Counted from the first letter of the stretch, positions 46,067 through 58,303 are shown. The stretch: 64,000 bases of DNA from Diplodia intermedia (GCA_021495925.1 JAKEKT010000119.1:1-64000), one strand, 5' to 3'. Notes: generated by a model from the sequence alone, not told the origin. Made by a program: numbers and translations.

Positions 46067-49000
46067 GATTTCGAATCGGGGCGAAGGACGAAAACTTGAA
46101 CCGGGCAAGCAAGCACTGGAGATCTTCAAGACCTGGGATACGACCGAAGCGTATGGGGAGCGGTAAAGAGCGGAAGGTCCTGGGGACTGGTAAAGAGTGG
46201 CGTGGCCTGCGAGAGAGCCAAAAGAGCGTGAGAATCGACCCGACTTGAAGAGCGAGATGGATTCAAAACCAAAAGAGGGAGCGAGAGGGCGGAGGCAGGG
46301 AATATGTACGGCGTGCCGAAAGCCACAGACGGGGCGCTACCCGGGTTGGCTTGTTTCATAAACATGCGGAGAGCTTGGAGCACAAATGAGAAGGGATCTC
46401 CACCCTGTCCTCCTGCGTAGGTTTAATTCGTTGGTGGGCCCAGTGCAATTAAGAAGCGGTGCGGCCGCGCATCGCGCGCAGGGCTGTGCCACGACGGGCA
46501 GTCGGCCGGGGATCGCAATTCGCAGCCCACGGCGGTGCCGGCAGGAGGCTCTGCAGCGCAGCGGGAGCAGGACGAGGGACGGCCTGGCCGCCATCGCAGC
46601 GGCCGTCGCGCGGCTGTCGGGCGTGGGCGATGCAAGACGGGAGCGACGATGCAGGCACCGGCAGGGGGATCATCTAAGATCCCGGCGACGATCATACGCG
46701 TGGCTGGCCAGCAGATTGGGCGACAACGCGGCCTGGCCAGGCGTGAGCGGGGGCCGAGCTCGGGAGGCTAATTTCTCGGAGTTGGCAGCTGGCAGCTTGC
46801 AGCTGGCAGCTGTCAGCCGGGAGAGGGCGGCTGCATCCGCGCACCGCACGCCGGCGGCTTGCCGTTGGACGGCGTGACGGCCGTCTCGGAGCCAGGCCGG
46901 CCGGGAGATTTGTGGGTGACGAGGGGCCGCCCGGGGGCCTGAGAAGCCGTGGCCGGTGCAGCCAAAGACGGGCGGCTGCATGGCGGTTGGCGCCTGCTAC
47001 GTGGCGGGCGTGCAGGAGCCTGAGGCTGAAGCCGTCGCGGTGGCGCTGGGCACGGCGGCCATGGTGAGGCAGATTGACAGCGGCGCTAGCGCCAGGACGG
47101 GTGTTGCAGGTGATGGCGATGGGTGCTGGTGTTGGATGATGAGGGCAGGATCAGGACCGCCGGCGCAGGCCAGGACATTGCGATCTCGCCCGCCTTAGAT
47201 AAGCGGCTCGTGCACCCAGCGTGGCGGTTCCCTCCTGAGCCTCCCGCCGCCATTCCGCCCACCGTATCGCCGTCATTGCCATCGTCTTCTTCATCAGCCC
47301 GCCAGCCACGCCTCGTATCGTAGCGTACCGTCTCAGCGCCCCGAGGCGTGGTGTCGCTCCCGACGCTCATCTTCCGCCCCGCACGACGGCAGCCGTTTCA
47401 GCCTTGCCCATCCACATCTTATGCTGCACATCGTCCACGGCGCCTATAGCCGCCCGCGCTTATACCGTTGCAGACCCTCTCACCACTGCCCTGGCACCAA
47501 GAGACGGCTGGCCGCATGATGAAACGCTTGTGCCGACGCGGGGGCCACGCAGCGGTGAACAGCAACTCTATCTCGCGCTCAGCACACGGAGCCGTGTCCG
47601 CTGAGCGGCACAGCGGAACCAAGGCAAGCCTTGGCGCCACAACGTTCCGCTCAGCCCTAAACGTGACGAGGGCCGATCACTGAGATTGCGCCCCAGCTTG
47701 TTGGCTTGACCTCGACTATCGTATCGCTGCAAACTCGATTCACCTCTTCTTCCTGGCCTCGCTCTCCGCACCTGCCTAGCATATTCGAGATTCCGCCTGG
47801 CCCCAGGCGGTGCGCGTTCCCCCTTTCCGGGGCTAAGGTCAGCGTGCTGTCTTGGATATATGAAGGCCTAATCACCTCCGTAATGAGAATCATCCGTTGC
47901 GCCGCATGCCCACTTGCCATGCCCACGCACTGTCATGTTCTGGCCCGCACCGGCCTTGCCTCTCTGCTTCCAGCTAGTTCAGGTGCTATGAAGCCGGCAT
48001 GAGCCCTGCGACATCCAAGACATCTGCCCTCTTTCGGCCTCAGGCCCACACCGTCTGGCGCGGAGGAAGCGGTGTCCCGCGAGCAAAAGACCTAGCGGCA
48101 GGCCTCGCCGCCGCCTTCGTCGATCCCCTATTTCTGTGGCTGTGGACGATGCGAGATCGACTGGTCGTGGTTGGCACGCCTGGAGCCACAAATAGCAGCT
48201 CAACGAGCTGTTGTATGCTGCGGGAGATAGTCCGTCTTCCAGGCCTTCTTCGCCCAGCCTCTGGAACATGCCGTCTTGCGCAATAGTCGCCTGTCTCTTA
48301 TTCCCCTTTCTTATCTCTATCCTACATGGGTTCACAGGAAGTGTGGAGTAGACGGTGGCTCGTGTCCAGCAAGCAGATTCACCGGTCAGGCGTTCAGCTT
48401 CTGGAAGATTTCCGGCAACAACACCGACTCCCCACCACCGTGATCAGAGACAACGTGACTTCATGTGGTCCAGAGGCTGGCTCTGCCCCTCGGCTTTGTC
48501 GTACGGCGCTGCGGAGTTGAATTTTGCCGTGTCCACAGCAGCCGCGTCATCCGGTTCCCGGCCGGGCCATTTGCCGATTTGGAACACGCGTCAAAGAGCG
48601 CAGAAGCCGCAATGGCCGAGAGACTTCCCAGCTTCCAACATGAAGGCATCTTATTAACGTACCAGTGATGCCGCCTTCTCGGTCATGTGCTTATGGTATA
48701 GTCAGGTGTTGATATAACAACGCGACCCCCGACCCCCGACTTGAGCAAGCGCCCTCTGTAGCAGGGCCGCCTACACCCACACACCGCTTTGCTTGACCGA
48801 CTGTCCTTTCATGTGCGCTGTATTTGATTGGGCGCGCCCGATCGGGAAGGCACCACCGCCGGCTTCGGCACAATTTCAGGGCCTCTTCTCCTCTGCCAAG
48901 CACTCAATCTCACTCCGTCCGAGGAGATGAGTCGTGCTTCCACGCTTGGAGAACTCTCCTTCGTGTGCAAGTCTTTTTCCTAATAGTCTGCCTACAGCCA

Positions 49001-49674
49001 ACCGGCAATCGAGCAATGCCCTCGGACCGACAAGAAGCATTTCGGCTAATGGCAGAGCCGGCACGCAAGGCTCTTGATTAAGCATGTTCGACGACAAAGT
49101 CTGAAGCGACTAAAAATAGAAAGGGAAACCAGAGCAGAGCCAAGGCAGGAGATGTTGAGGCTATCGCCGTATTTTTTCTCTCATCTGAATCATGGCGAGC
49201 TTGTCTCTAGACACGTGAAGCCACGGACGCCTACGGCCATCCTTCGTCTCAATCACCGCCACGCCACTTTCCCGATTAGACTTGACGGATTTTTGCCCAT
49301 GACGTTTGCCTTTTTGTGTCTGCTGCCTAGTAATTTTACGATGGTTACTCACGCACTTACCATCACGATGGCTTCGCCTTTCTTCCCAGCAGCGGCGGAT
49401 GTCCCACCAGACGTCAGGGAACTGCTTCTACCGTCAGGTTGGACTGATCTCTCAGAAGACAGACTTTCACACACCAGTGTTCGCATTTTCTTGACCAAAC
49501 AAGACAATGTTGGAAAAACAGGACTTTGGTTCTTGTATCAACACAACTGCAATGTTCAGTTCTTGTATCAGCACGATGTTCACTGTTGCGATTAAACAAC
49601 GAAGCCGATTCACAATCTTATAATGAGTATCCAAACACCCAAGATTCGAATCCATAGGAAAGCAGTCAGCAACC
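46067..49674. other. Gene-poor 3.6 kb region
   Basis: No gene is supported. From about 46440 to 47400 the DNA is very GC-rich and open in many frames on both strands at once, which argues for composition rather than coding. A short repeat of the palindromic unit GGCAGCT / AGCTGCC lies at about 46786-46818. A CGACCCC direct repeat is at about 48721-48740. At 49529-49575 the sequence TTCTTGTATCA(A/G)CAC occurs twice, 32 bases apart. No tRNA arms were found. Confidence 0.45.
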
Positions 49675-50437
49675 ATGACGAGCGAGTGCACTTGCCGGTG
49701 GGCTACCAAGAAGAGCGGGAAGCGTTACAAGACGCGCCCCTGCACCTGGACGGGTTGCAAGTGGGCGGCTTTGGATAGGAAGTACAAGTACCGTACTGCT
49801 TCTCCGTCTCCGCTGGTCGGAGCCCGCGGCGCCCCCGTTGCACGCGACTCGCCCCAGGCCAACGGCAGCACTTCTTCTTCCTCCAGCCAGCCGCTGCCGA
49901 GGCGCCCCCCTGGCGACCTCACCAGGGGCGCGTATGCGGGATATGCTAAGCTGAGGCGCCTTCGCGCTGCTCATGCTGCAAAGGCGCGCGAGGGAAGCCC
50001 ATCCACCCAATCCACAGTGCCGCAGCAGCCGTTGCCTGAGCCGCAGCCGCCCAAGGAGCAGCCGCCTAAGAAGCCGACGGCTCCCTCTTTCCTAAGCATT
50101 CTTGCTGCTGCTGAGAGAGGAGGTAAGTAAAGGTCAGGCTTCGTTGCCAAGAATAAATCATTGAGAGACAGTGATCATTGAGAGACAGGGTGGTCAACAA
50201 TTTGATGTGAACAAGGATGAGCTTCGTCCTTTGTTTGCTTACCATACAGACGGTTGCGTTCTTTGTTTCTTTACCCATCCTTTGCAAGTAACTGAAGAAT
50301 CATTTCCTTTTTCTGTCCGGGTAGACCATAAAACAAAAACAATACAAAAAATGCTTTTCGTAGAAGCCATAAAACTAATAAAAATGAAAATTATTAACCT
50401 AAAACATAGACTTATTCCTACTATTATTTATAACTAG
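49675..50437 (+). CDS. Orphan gene, Cys/Lys/Trp-rich, running into AT-rich DNA
   Basis: I recognise no family. The ATG at 49675 (AACCATGA context) starts a 151-codon frame ending at 50130. It encodes a basic N-terminal module with C-x-C-x15-C-x4-C (CTCRWATKKS... CTWTGCKW), a Ser/Pro-rich middle and PSFLSILAAAERGG. The stop overlaps a perfect GTAAGTA donor at 50123. Splicing to 50172 (49-nt intron, CAG acceptor) keeps the frame open to a stop at 50437, adding GGQQFDVNKDELRPLF and a Lys/Ile-rich AT-driven tail. The total would be about 237 residues. No signal peptide is seen. The four Cys could bind a metal. Either the short or the spliced model may be right, and the locus could also be a decayed gene. 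Confidence 0.4.
50157..50190 (+). repeat. 17-bp tandem duplication spanning a splice acceptor
   Basis: ATCATTGAGAGACAGTG is followed directly by ATCATTGAGAGACAGGG. Each copy ends in a potential CAG acceptor, so two acceptors lie 17 bases apart; only the first keeps the orphan gene in frame. Confidence 0.8.
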
Positions 50438-50640
50438 AAGTAAGAAATTATAATCTTACAATAGTTACCGTGTCTAGCTATTCATAATAGAAACGCCTAC
50501 TAAGTAAGAAGATAAAGATTCTTTCGATAGCCTAAGCTAATAAGATAAGTTGAACTATAGAATTAACGAAAGCAATTGTACAACTTAAAGAGTTTCACTG
50601 AACACGGAAATAAAAGTAAAAGAAGATTTCACATCGTTGT
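50300..50640. other. AT-rich island
   Basis: The base composition drops abruptly to a high A+T content, with many TA steps (for example CTAAGCTAATAAGATAAG near 50532-50550). The flanks are much more GC-rich. Such patches in ascomycetes often come from repeat-induced point mutation of repeats, but I see no terminal repeats or recognisable transposon frame. Its left edge overlaps the tail of the orphan reading frame. Confidence 0.6.
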
Positions 50641-53517
50641 ACTACTTTACATGCACACGAAGAACAAATGCGGGCCTAAGCACATTATGTAGCTTGATAA
50701 AGAGCAACCGTTCCTGGACGGCCAGTAAAGTGGTGTCACATCAATCAAGACCCGGCTCTTGCAGCTCCTTTACCGCTATCTCAACCTGCAAAGTGATGGT
50801 TCTTCTCCAGCATTCCTCGCTTCTACTACGAAGCGGTTTCCGCCCATCTGCCCTCAAACAAGGTCAGACACTCCCCCACATCCCACGCCCCCAAGCACAC
50901 AGCTCGCCCCACCCGTGCCGTTCCGAACCGTCATCACATGCATGCATGCAAGCATATCAATCAAGGTGCAACACGCGGTCACAATCACCTCAAACCGCCC
51001 CTTTCCTCAGCCAATCACAACGACCATCTGGTGACGCCCCTGCGCACATAAGCTTTACCCCTCCATCTTTTCGTGTGACCCTACCCCGCTGATAAGATAA
51101 AGGCAACGAGCTGAGGGTATCGATGGAGAACGAAAACAACGAGGGGACCCGAGAAGTTGGCCTTGCAGAAGATAGCAGGAATCAATAATGCAACTCAACG
51201 AAGATGCAACAAGCCATGATCAGTCAGCTTGAAGATGATGGTGCATCAGCGGCCATCAATCATGCAGCAACCAGCACCAATCAAAACGCGTCGACGGATT
51301 GGCGTACAGCCTCCCATTGCACGCTCGACATTATTCACCTACACACACCAAAAGCGTCAACAGAAAAGAAGAAGAGTCGAAAGATAAGACGTTGCGAGAG
51401 GTCCCAGCAGACCTTCACGTGGAACGATCACGGGCACTGGGGTCGCCAATCAAAAAACACGCCGTTATCTGTCAGCCGTTCCACAGCAAACCAAACACCC
51501 TTCCCTTATCCCCCTCCCCATCGACGCCGTTGCTTTGCTTCGGCACCCCAACAATTACTCATGCAGCCAGCCAGCCCCCCGTTGTCCGTGAAAGGAAATG
51601 TTGCGATAATGCGGTGCTCAACCACCATGCTCGATTCCCGTCCAATGAGCGCGGGGACGGGACGTAGCAATTTATAGCGTCGGAACAACCAGAACATGAT
51701 TCTCTTTTTTTTTTCTTTTTCTTCCTTTTTCCGGACAATAAGCAGCCACCAAGCCCGCCAAATGCAGCACCGTGGCCGAAAAAGAAAAGAAAAGGGTAGA
51801 CGAAAGAGAAGAAGAAGAAGAGTAAGACGGTTCAAAGATAAGGGCCAGTAGTGCGAAAGGTGGTGGTGGTGGTGGTTGATGGTGATGATGATGGTGAAAG
51901 CAGTTAGCGCTCTCACCTTGTAACTGTCATCATGAGCTTTCCCTCCTCCTCCCCGGCCCCCGCGCGCCTCGTATCCCACTACTCCACCCATCCATGCTCA
52001 CATCACAGCCCCTCCCCCCGATCGCGCCAGTGCAGCCTTGCCATCAACGTCACCACCACCACCACCAGCCAGCAAGAGAGAGAGACAGAGAGAGAAAGTC
52101 CGCGACTCCACAAAACGACCCCATCACGTTCGTCATCGCCAATTGAGTCTAGACCGCGGCGCCGCCAGCTCAGCCCCCTCCCCTCATACACGTGTAGCAA
52201 CACGAGCTCGTGGTGTGCCTGCCCCCACCCCCCACGGGAGAGGGGGTCTGATGATGTATGTACACAATGTACACCGGTGGAAAGAAGAGGGGGGACATAG
52301 TGGGACAGGTACGCCGGGAGAAGAGCGCTGGAGGCACGCAAGTAACGCGCCTCTTCTGCATGTGCTGGCAGGGTAGAAGTGATGAGCCAGTAGAAGCCAC
52401 AGGCAATTCCGCGAATGATGTCTATGTATTATCATGTAGCAGCAGCCAGCTCCCATACAACGACGACGATCTTGAATTCCCGGCGTTGGAGGGCAATAAT
52501 GTCTTTCAAAAAAAAAGCTCAAACGCAACGAATGGTGATCCTGGTATCTCTAAATAACGTACGACGCAACACCCCCGCCCACCCCAGCTGAGATCCCTAT
52601 CACAACGCCTGTCGTTCTCATAACGTAGCCATGTACAACCACTTCCCCGGCTTCACCCGTCAACACATCCTTCCAACGAACCCTGCAAAACCATATCTAC
52701 ACCTATCAACAATCCCGGCTGCATCCGGGGGAGGGGGTGGAGAAGGCCGCCAACAGACGAAGAATGGGAAATGCATGAAGAAGAAACCTCGGCGGTCTCA
52801 GCCAACATCTTTCTCGAGCATCACTCCCTTTCGTCCGACCAATCAGCTCGTGCAAGGATGATGACGGCAGAAAGCGCCAGCCAGCCCCGGCGGGCGGCGC
52901 CCTCCCAAAGCACGCCATGGACCGCTACTCGCTCGACGTTTCTTCAAGCATTAACAGAGAAACAGAAAAGAAAAGAGTAAGAGAAACTCCTCTATCCAAG
53001 GGAATCCCGGCATCTCTATGGTTCTGGAATCTCCTTCCTTCCCCCCCTGGCACAAGTGCGTAAGCCGTGTGAGCTGGGATAAGCACTCTAAATCCGTTGA
53101 ACGAACGACGGCTGGCGGAACCGAACGCAACGAAGAACGCTTGTCGACCACCCGTCCGCCCCAAACGCCGCGAACCTGAAACACCTTGCGGGAAAAACGG
53201 ACCAAGACGAACAAAACGCGCTCCTGTGGTGGCAAAAAAAAAATAACCAGGACGGGAAATCGTAAGTAGGAATTGTGGGGTCGACCAGAAATCTTGAGAC
53301 AATCACCCGTGAGGGTTCCGAATAATCCGGTCTTTGAGGAACGGCCTAGACAATCCATCTGATGCTCGCAATTCAATTTGCTTGTTTTCTCTCTCTCCAA
53401 CTGATTGTTTCTTCCTCATTCTGATCTCCCTCTACGCAGGATTCAGTGTGATGTGATTGGTGGGTAGCCGCCGCTTATCGACGGCAACTTGCGGTTGCGA
53501 TAGGCGCGTCAATCGCT
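50641..53517. other. Gene-poor region with microsatellites
   Basis: No coding region is supported over 2.9 kb. Visible low-complexity elements are a T/C tract at about 51703-51732, GGT/GAT triplets at 51860-51895, ACC triplets at 52049-52065 and a GA run at 52074-52098. The overlapping ORFs at 51204-52376 derive from these. The last part is the 3' flank of the GNAT gene. Confidence 0.45.
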
Positions 53518-54916
53518 TTAGTAGACAGACGACTTTCTCCTCCTTCCGCTGAACGCGCCGCAGGTATTGATGACATCCCGCAAAGCCTCGTGGGCATGGT
53601 CTTCGCGGCGGTCGATGAAGCCGTTGAAGTAATGTGGGAGGAAGCGGCGGGAGTCTTGTAACTAGTTAGCACCAGACATCACCTAGACTCCAGTAGACGC
53701 GGCAGTACTTACTTGCGTGGTCCTCCGCGAACTCCACCCCCTCACCACCCCGCTTGACCGTCTCCTTCACGGCCTCCTCGAGCAGGCCGGTGCCGACGCC
53801 TTTGCCTCTGTAGCGCAGCTTCACCGTCCAAGCCTTGATTACACCCTTGCCCTTGCGCCGCCTCGCCGCCTTGTTTCCTGTGCTGCTGGGACCAGCCCAG
53901 CCAAGCACCAATGCGCCAATGACCTGCCCGCCAAACCGTGTGATGATAACGCTGTCGGCGCCCTCGTCCAAGAAGCTCCAATTGACCGACTCGGCGTGGC
54001 GGATGTAACCACTCGTCAAGAGCCGTACCGCCACCAGACAGGCCATGGCGACGCCGGCGCCCGTGGTGAACAGCAGCGGCACGTCGCCGGGCTGCTTGTA
54101 CATGTACCTGTACAGCAGCCCCAGCATGAGCACGTAACCGCCGATCACTGCCGGATGTGACAGAAGCGCCCACGAAGCCGCCTGACGCTGTTGGGCCACG
54201 CTATCGGCGACGAGCTTGAGCGCAGTGATCTTGTCCTCGTCGTCGACCGCTGCCACCGTCGCCAGCTCCGGCACGTTTGCCAGTGGGTCCGCAGCAGGAG
54301 ACGGTGCCGCCGGCACGTGGAGCGATCGCAGCTGCTGCGGTTGCAGCTGCTGCTCACGGACCCCCTCCTGATGACGACGCTGCCGCACCTGAGACGCGTT
54401 TTGTTGTTGCGGTTGTTTCGACCCCGAGGCGCCCAGCGTGGGCGAGAGCAGATCCGTCGGTCCCATCACGTCGCTGCCGTACTCGTCCGCCGACATTGGC
54501 ACGGCCGACGCAAGCGGCGATGGTGGTGGCAGGTGCGAAGTCCATGTCTCGCTGCCGCCGCGCATCGAGGGCGGCGTCGAGATTGGCGACGGGAAGGGCG
54601 AGTCGACGTCCGGAAGCGTCAGGTTCGCGGAGAGGGAGGTCAGAAACGCTGCGATAAGAGACGTGTGAGCGGCGTGCGTCGGGTCGAATTTTGCGCATCG
54701 AAGCGTAAGAAGCCGGAGCTGAAGCTTCGCCTCGCGGCCATTGAGGGGCCGTATTCACTCACCAGCCGCGGTTCTGGACCCTGGAATCGAGGCGCCCCGC
54801 CGGTGCTCACCAAAGGCAGGCGGTTGAGGGAAGGAGGGAGTCGAGGTCGGCGGGGCAGCGTGGGCGTGGTGGATGGAGTTCTTGATGGTGTTGATGGGAA
54901 CTACATGGCGGACCAT
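53518..54916 (-). CDS. Membrane-anchored GNAT acetyltransferase
   Basis: A predicted acyl-CoA N-acetyltransferase of unknown substrate. Three exons are read: 54916-54811, 54648-53713 and 53654-53518, for 392 residues. The start MVRHVVPINTIKNS at 54916 is preferred because the next exon joins it in frame (AFLTSLSANLTLPDVD), upstream of the later ATG at 54565. A Gln-rich disordered region follows. Two hydrophobic segments lie at about 190-216 (HPAVIGGYVLMLGLLYRYMY) and 223-245 (VPLLFTTGAGVAMACLVAV). The GNAT core has the strand VIGALVLGW, the acetyl-CoA motif RYRGKGVGTG near 313, and EFAEDHANSRR across the last intron. The arrangement suggests a membrane hairpin with a cytosolic catalytic domain. 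The last intron uses an AAG acceptor. Confidence 0.82.
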
Positions 54917-55737
54917 GATGGCAATATATTTGCCTTAGCAGCTGGAAATAAATTAATTACAGAAATCGATCGCTTGGGAGAGCGGTAGTGCTGGAGGGCG
55001 GCGGGGAGGGCATGTTGAAGAGTAGTCGCAGGCCAATTATCGCTGCACGTTTTGGCTGATAAGCCAAGACGGCGCAGCAGAAGGGCTGGCGCGCCCGGGG
55101 CGCTCGCGTGACCGGCCTGGCCATGGCCGCGTGCGCCGCCTGCGACGAAAACTCTGAAGGATTTGCAGATTTGCGGCGTGAAGGGCGCGGGTTTTGGAGG
55201 GCGGTCTGGCGCAGGAACTCGGGCAACGCGCGCTGTTTAATGAAGCCCGTGACGTCGTCCTGCCCGTTTTACCCGCCCCGGGCGCAATTGCACGCAACGC
55301 TCCGCTGCGACCTTGGCAGCCAGCCCATCGTAATTTCCGCCGCTGCGGAGACGAACCTGTCGAATTCTGAATGCTGCTTACTGCGAATGGAAGGACGAGC
55401 GATGACTGCCCTGGTATCGCTCCCGCCAAAAGCCTTCTGGAGTCCCATCTATGCTGTGCAAAAAGCCCACTGCAGCTCCCAACCCATCCAACCTGCGCCG
55501 CTAACAACAAAATGCTCTCTCTGTACAACAACCCATAACTGTATAAACCCCCGCGCCCGCAAACGCTTTTCTCGTGAATTAGAACCGCCTTCTATGAAGT
55601 GAAAACAAACTGTCTCTCCGCGCTCAAAATGTCAAATCCAGATCTTGCGCCGAGGTGTTGAAGTGCAAAAGTGAAAAACTGCCGAACTGTAGAAAATGGA
55701 AATAAAATGGAGATCGGTGCTGCCGCTAACCCTCCGC
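54917..55737. other. Intergenic between GNAT and HAL4-like kinase
   Basis: About 820 bases: GNAT promoter next to 54917 (AT-rich patch AATAAATTAATTAC at about 54946-54960) and kinase 3' flank next to 55737. ORFs on both strands overlap and show no family features. Confidence 0.5.
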
Positions 55738-58303
55738 TCACTTCTTGTGGCTGGGGGCCGCCTGTGCCGCAACGGCCGTCGCGCTGCCTGGCTCAAGCGT
55801 GTGCGTGTGGTTGTCCGCGTTGATGATTTTACCGCCATCAAGCTGCTGGCACACTGGAGTCCCCTTGACCCACTTATCCTCCATGATCTCCTCCAGCTTC
55901 GCCCGCTTCGTCGGGTCAATCTCCAGCATGCGTCCGATGATGTGACGGCTCTCGCGGGGGAGCAGGCGCAGAAGGCGCCACGGTCCCTTGATCGTCTGTT
56001 GTGCTTGCGGCGCCGTGGACGTGTCCTTGCTGTTCCTCGACGGCGGTGCATTCTGTGAACTCCCACCAGCTGTAGTGGGACGGTCGTTCTGGGTGTCGCC
56101 GTTGGGTTGATTGTTGTTGTTTTGACTCGTGTCTTTAGGGTCGACCTGGCTGGGCATCCTGCTCGCTGGCGCACTTTCAATAGCACGCTTGGACGAACGC
56201 TCGTGCTCCTTCACGTCAAGAGTGCTGTGAGAGGGTCCATGCATTTCCGAAGATTTTCTTGACGTGTGCTGCGGCCAGTCGTTGGTGTTTGGTGGCGAAA
56301 CAAAGAGCTTGAAAGAATTGTCCGATGTACGCGGTGCTTTCCAAGGGAAACGACGCAGAGTCATACAGCAGAAAATGATAGCGATGGACCAGATATCAGT
56401 AGGCTGCGGATCATACTTCTGCAGGTCATAGACCTCAGGTGCAAGGTACGGGTCAGAGCCAACAATGCCTGCAGCGCTTTGGAGTTAGTCGGATTGCGGC
56501 CTTTCCCCTCTTTATCGACAGGATGTTGGGTTGTAAAAACTTACCACTAGCCAGAACAATTTCGGTCTCGAAGGGATATCTGTAGACAGCGGCACTGCCA
56601 AAATCGATGATCTTCATGATGCCGTGCTCATTGACAACCACATTGTCCAACTTCAGATCCCGATGCGCCAACCCCATGCCGTGCAGGTACGAAACTCCGT
56701 TCAAGATCTGGAGAGTGCAGCAAGCGACCTCTTCTCTACTCATCTTGCCCGTCATGACGATGGCAAAGAGGTCGAATGGCGCATATTCCATCACGACATA
56801 CCAGTTACTCTTTTCTTGGACCAGGTCCATGGTCTCAATAATGTTGCCGTGATGCAGCGTGGAGCCAATACAGAACTCGCCGGTGAGCTTCTTGGTGTAT
56901 TCCTTTTCGCTCTCGTAGGAGTGTTTGGCACGGAACTGCTTGACGGCAAACACTGTGCTATCGCTCGCTCTCTTTATAATGCGAACCGATCCTCCTGCAC
57001 CCGAGCCGAGAACCTTTCCAAACTTTCCATACTTGGCTTCAAGGCCATGGTCGTCAGCGAATGGTATTGCGACAGTGGCGCTTCTGGAAGGAGGAGTACG
57101 CGTTCCCGATTTGCTGTTCTTTGCCGACAGGACGCCGGCGGATTCCGAGGGAGACACAGGCCTGCTCTTGCTCTTGTCCCGCTTGTGGCCCCCAATCTTG
57201 AAGAACCTCTTCAGTTCCGACATTGATCCGTGCTTTTCTTTCAGGTTATCACTAAATTCTTCACGATGGTCATCGTGCTCGTGCTTGTCATGCTTCTTAT
57301 GGTGATGGGCGTGGAAGAGCGTATGACGTTTCCCTTCCTTTTCCGATCCGTTGCCTCTGGACCGGGGGAGTGGCGCTGTTGCAGACTTGGTTTTCGCCTC
57401 GCGGTCACGTCCGAATATAAACCTGGGATCTAGCGACGACCTGTCGCGGGGCTGCGGCGCACGCTTGGAGCGCGAGTAGGGATCATCGATTTCGCCTCTT
57501 GGCGACAAGGTCGGGCGCATGTACGGCGACTGTGGGGCAGGGGTGCTGGGGCCAGTCCCGGCATCCCCAGGAGTACTTGTGCCGGAAGCGGAGGGGCTAA
57601 CATCCTTTGAGCCAGGTAAAGAGTCGCCGGAAGGTCCAACGATGAATCTGGGAGGATCCCGGGGATGACTGGTGACACCCGAAGCGTCGGAGCCACGCTT
57701 GGCATACGGCGCGGCAGGAACATTTATGTGCGGCGGCTTTTTCCTCTCCTCCTCGGAGGCCGACAACGACGTGGGCGGAGTATCGTGGGGTGGAGACACC
57801 TCGGGGGTCATGATGGTCGAGTCCTGCGAGAGCCGGCTCGCAGGCGCCGAACTCTGCTTGCTGTCCCTGGACTGGGTTGCGGCGGGGGTGAGTGGAGGAG
57901 AGTGCATGGTCGAAGTCGGCGGAGAGGGTCTGGGCGACGGAGCGCCAGAAAATGCCATGGGCGTTCGCGAACCCGACGAGGGAGAGGGCGCCTACAAGTA
58001 CGGATCAGCATGCGGAACGAAGACCGAGTCATTAGCCAAGTCGCTTACTCTGGAAGCCGGCAACGACACAGGCTCATAAGAGAAGTTTTCCAGTCTCTTT
58101 GACTGGAGACGCGAGTTCTGCAGCGTGGAGGCGAGGTTGCGGAGGCCCTCTTGTGCTTCCGGGTCAAGGTCGTTTCTTGGCCTTTCCGTTCCCGTCATCG
58201 TCTCGACTTGTTGGAGCGCCTGTTCGGGCTCGATCTCTTCGTTGTGCGAGGCGAACCGCACACCCTGTTGGAGGGCCTCGTCGCCCTGCTCGAGTTTGGA
58301 CAT
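55738..58303 (-). CDS. HAL4/SAT4-type Ser/Thr protein kinase
   Basis: Related to the fungal NPR1/HAL kinases that control nutrient and cation transporters at the plasma membrane. Three exons are read: 58303-58049, 57991-56545 and 56468-55738, for 810 residues. The first 400 residues are disordered, Ser/Pro-rich and likely phosphorylated, with a His/Lys patch (HTLFHAHHHKKHDKHEHDD). The kinase domain starts near 405: glycine loop GSGAGGSV (about 413), FAVKQF lysine, HRDLKLDN (about 527), DFGSA (about 547) and SDPYLAPEVYD. After FPWKAPRTSDNSFKLFV there is an insert of about 100 disordered residues before GPWRLLRLLPRES, as in fungal orthologues. All catalytic residues are present. It is transcribed divergently from SVF1. 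Confidence 0.9.

Noticed and set aside
46058..46085. Possible tRNA T-arm (GATTTCGAATCGG)
   Set aside because: No matching acceptor, D or anticodon arms around it; it is the 5' leader of the CAP gene.
46386..46877. 163-codon plus-strand ORF
   Set aside because: Several frames on both strands are open over the same GC-rich DNA and none shows codon periodicity or a family match.
51200..52560. Cluster of short ORFs with basic, Ser/His-rich translations
   Set aside because: They derive from GGT/ACC, GA and poly-T/C microsatellites and overlap in many frames.
54191..54988. 265-codon plus-strand ORF
   Set aside because: Antisense to the GNAT gene; Arg-rich mirror translation with no domain.
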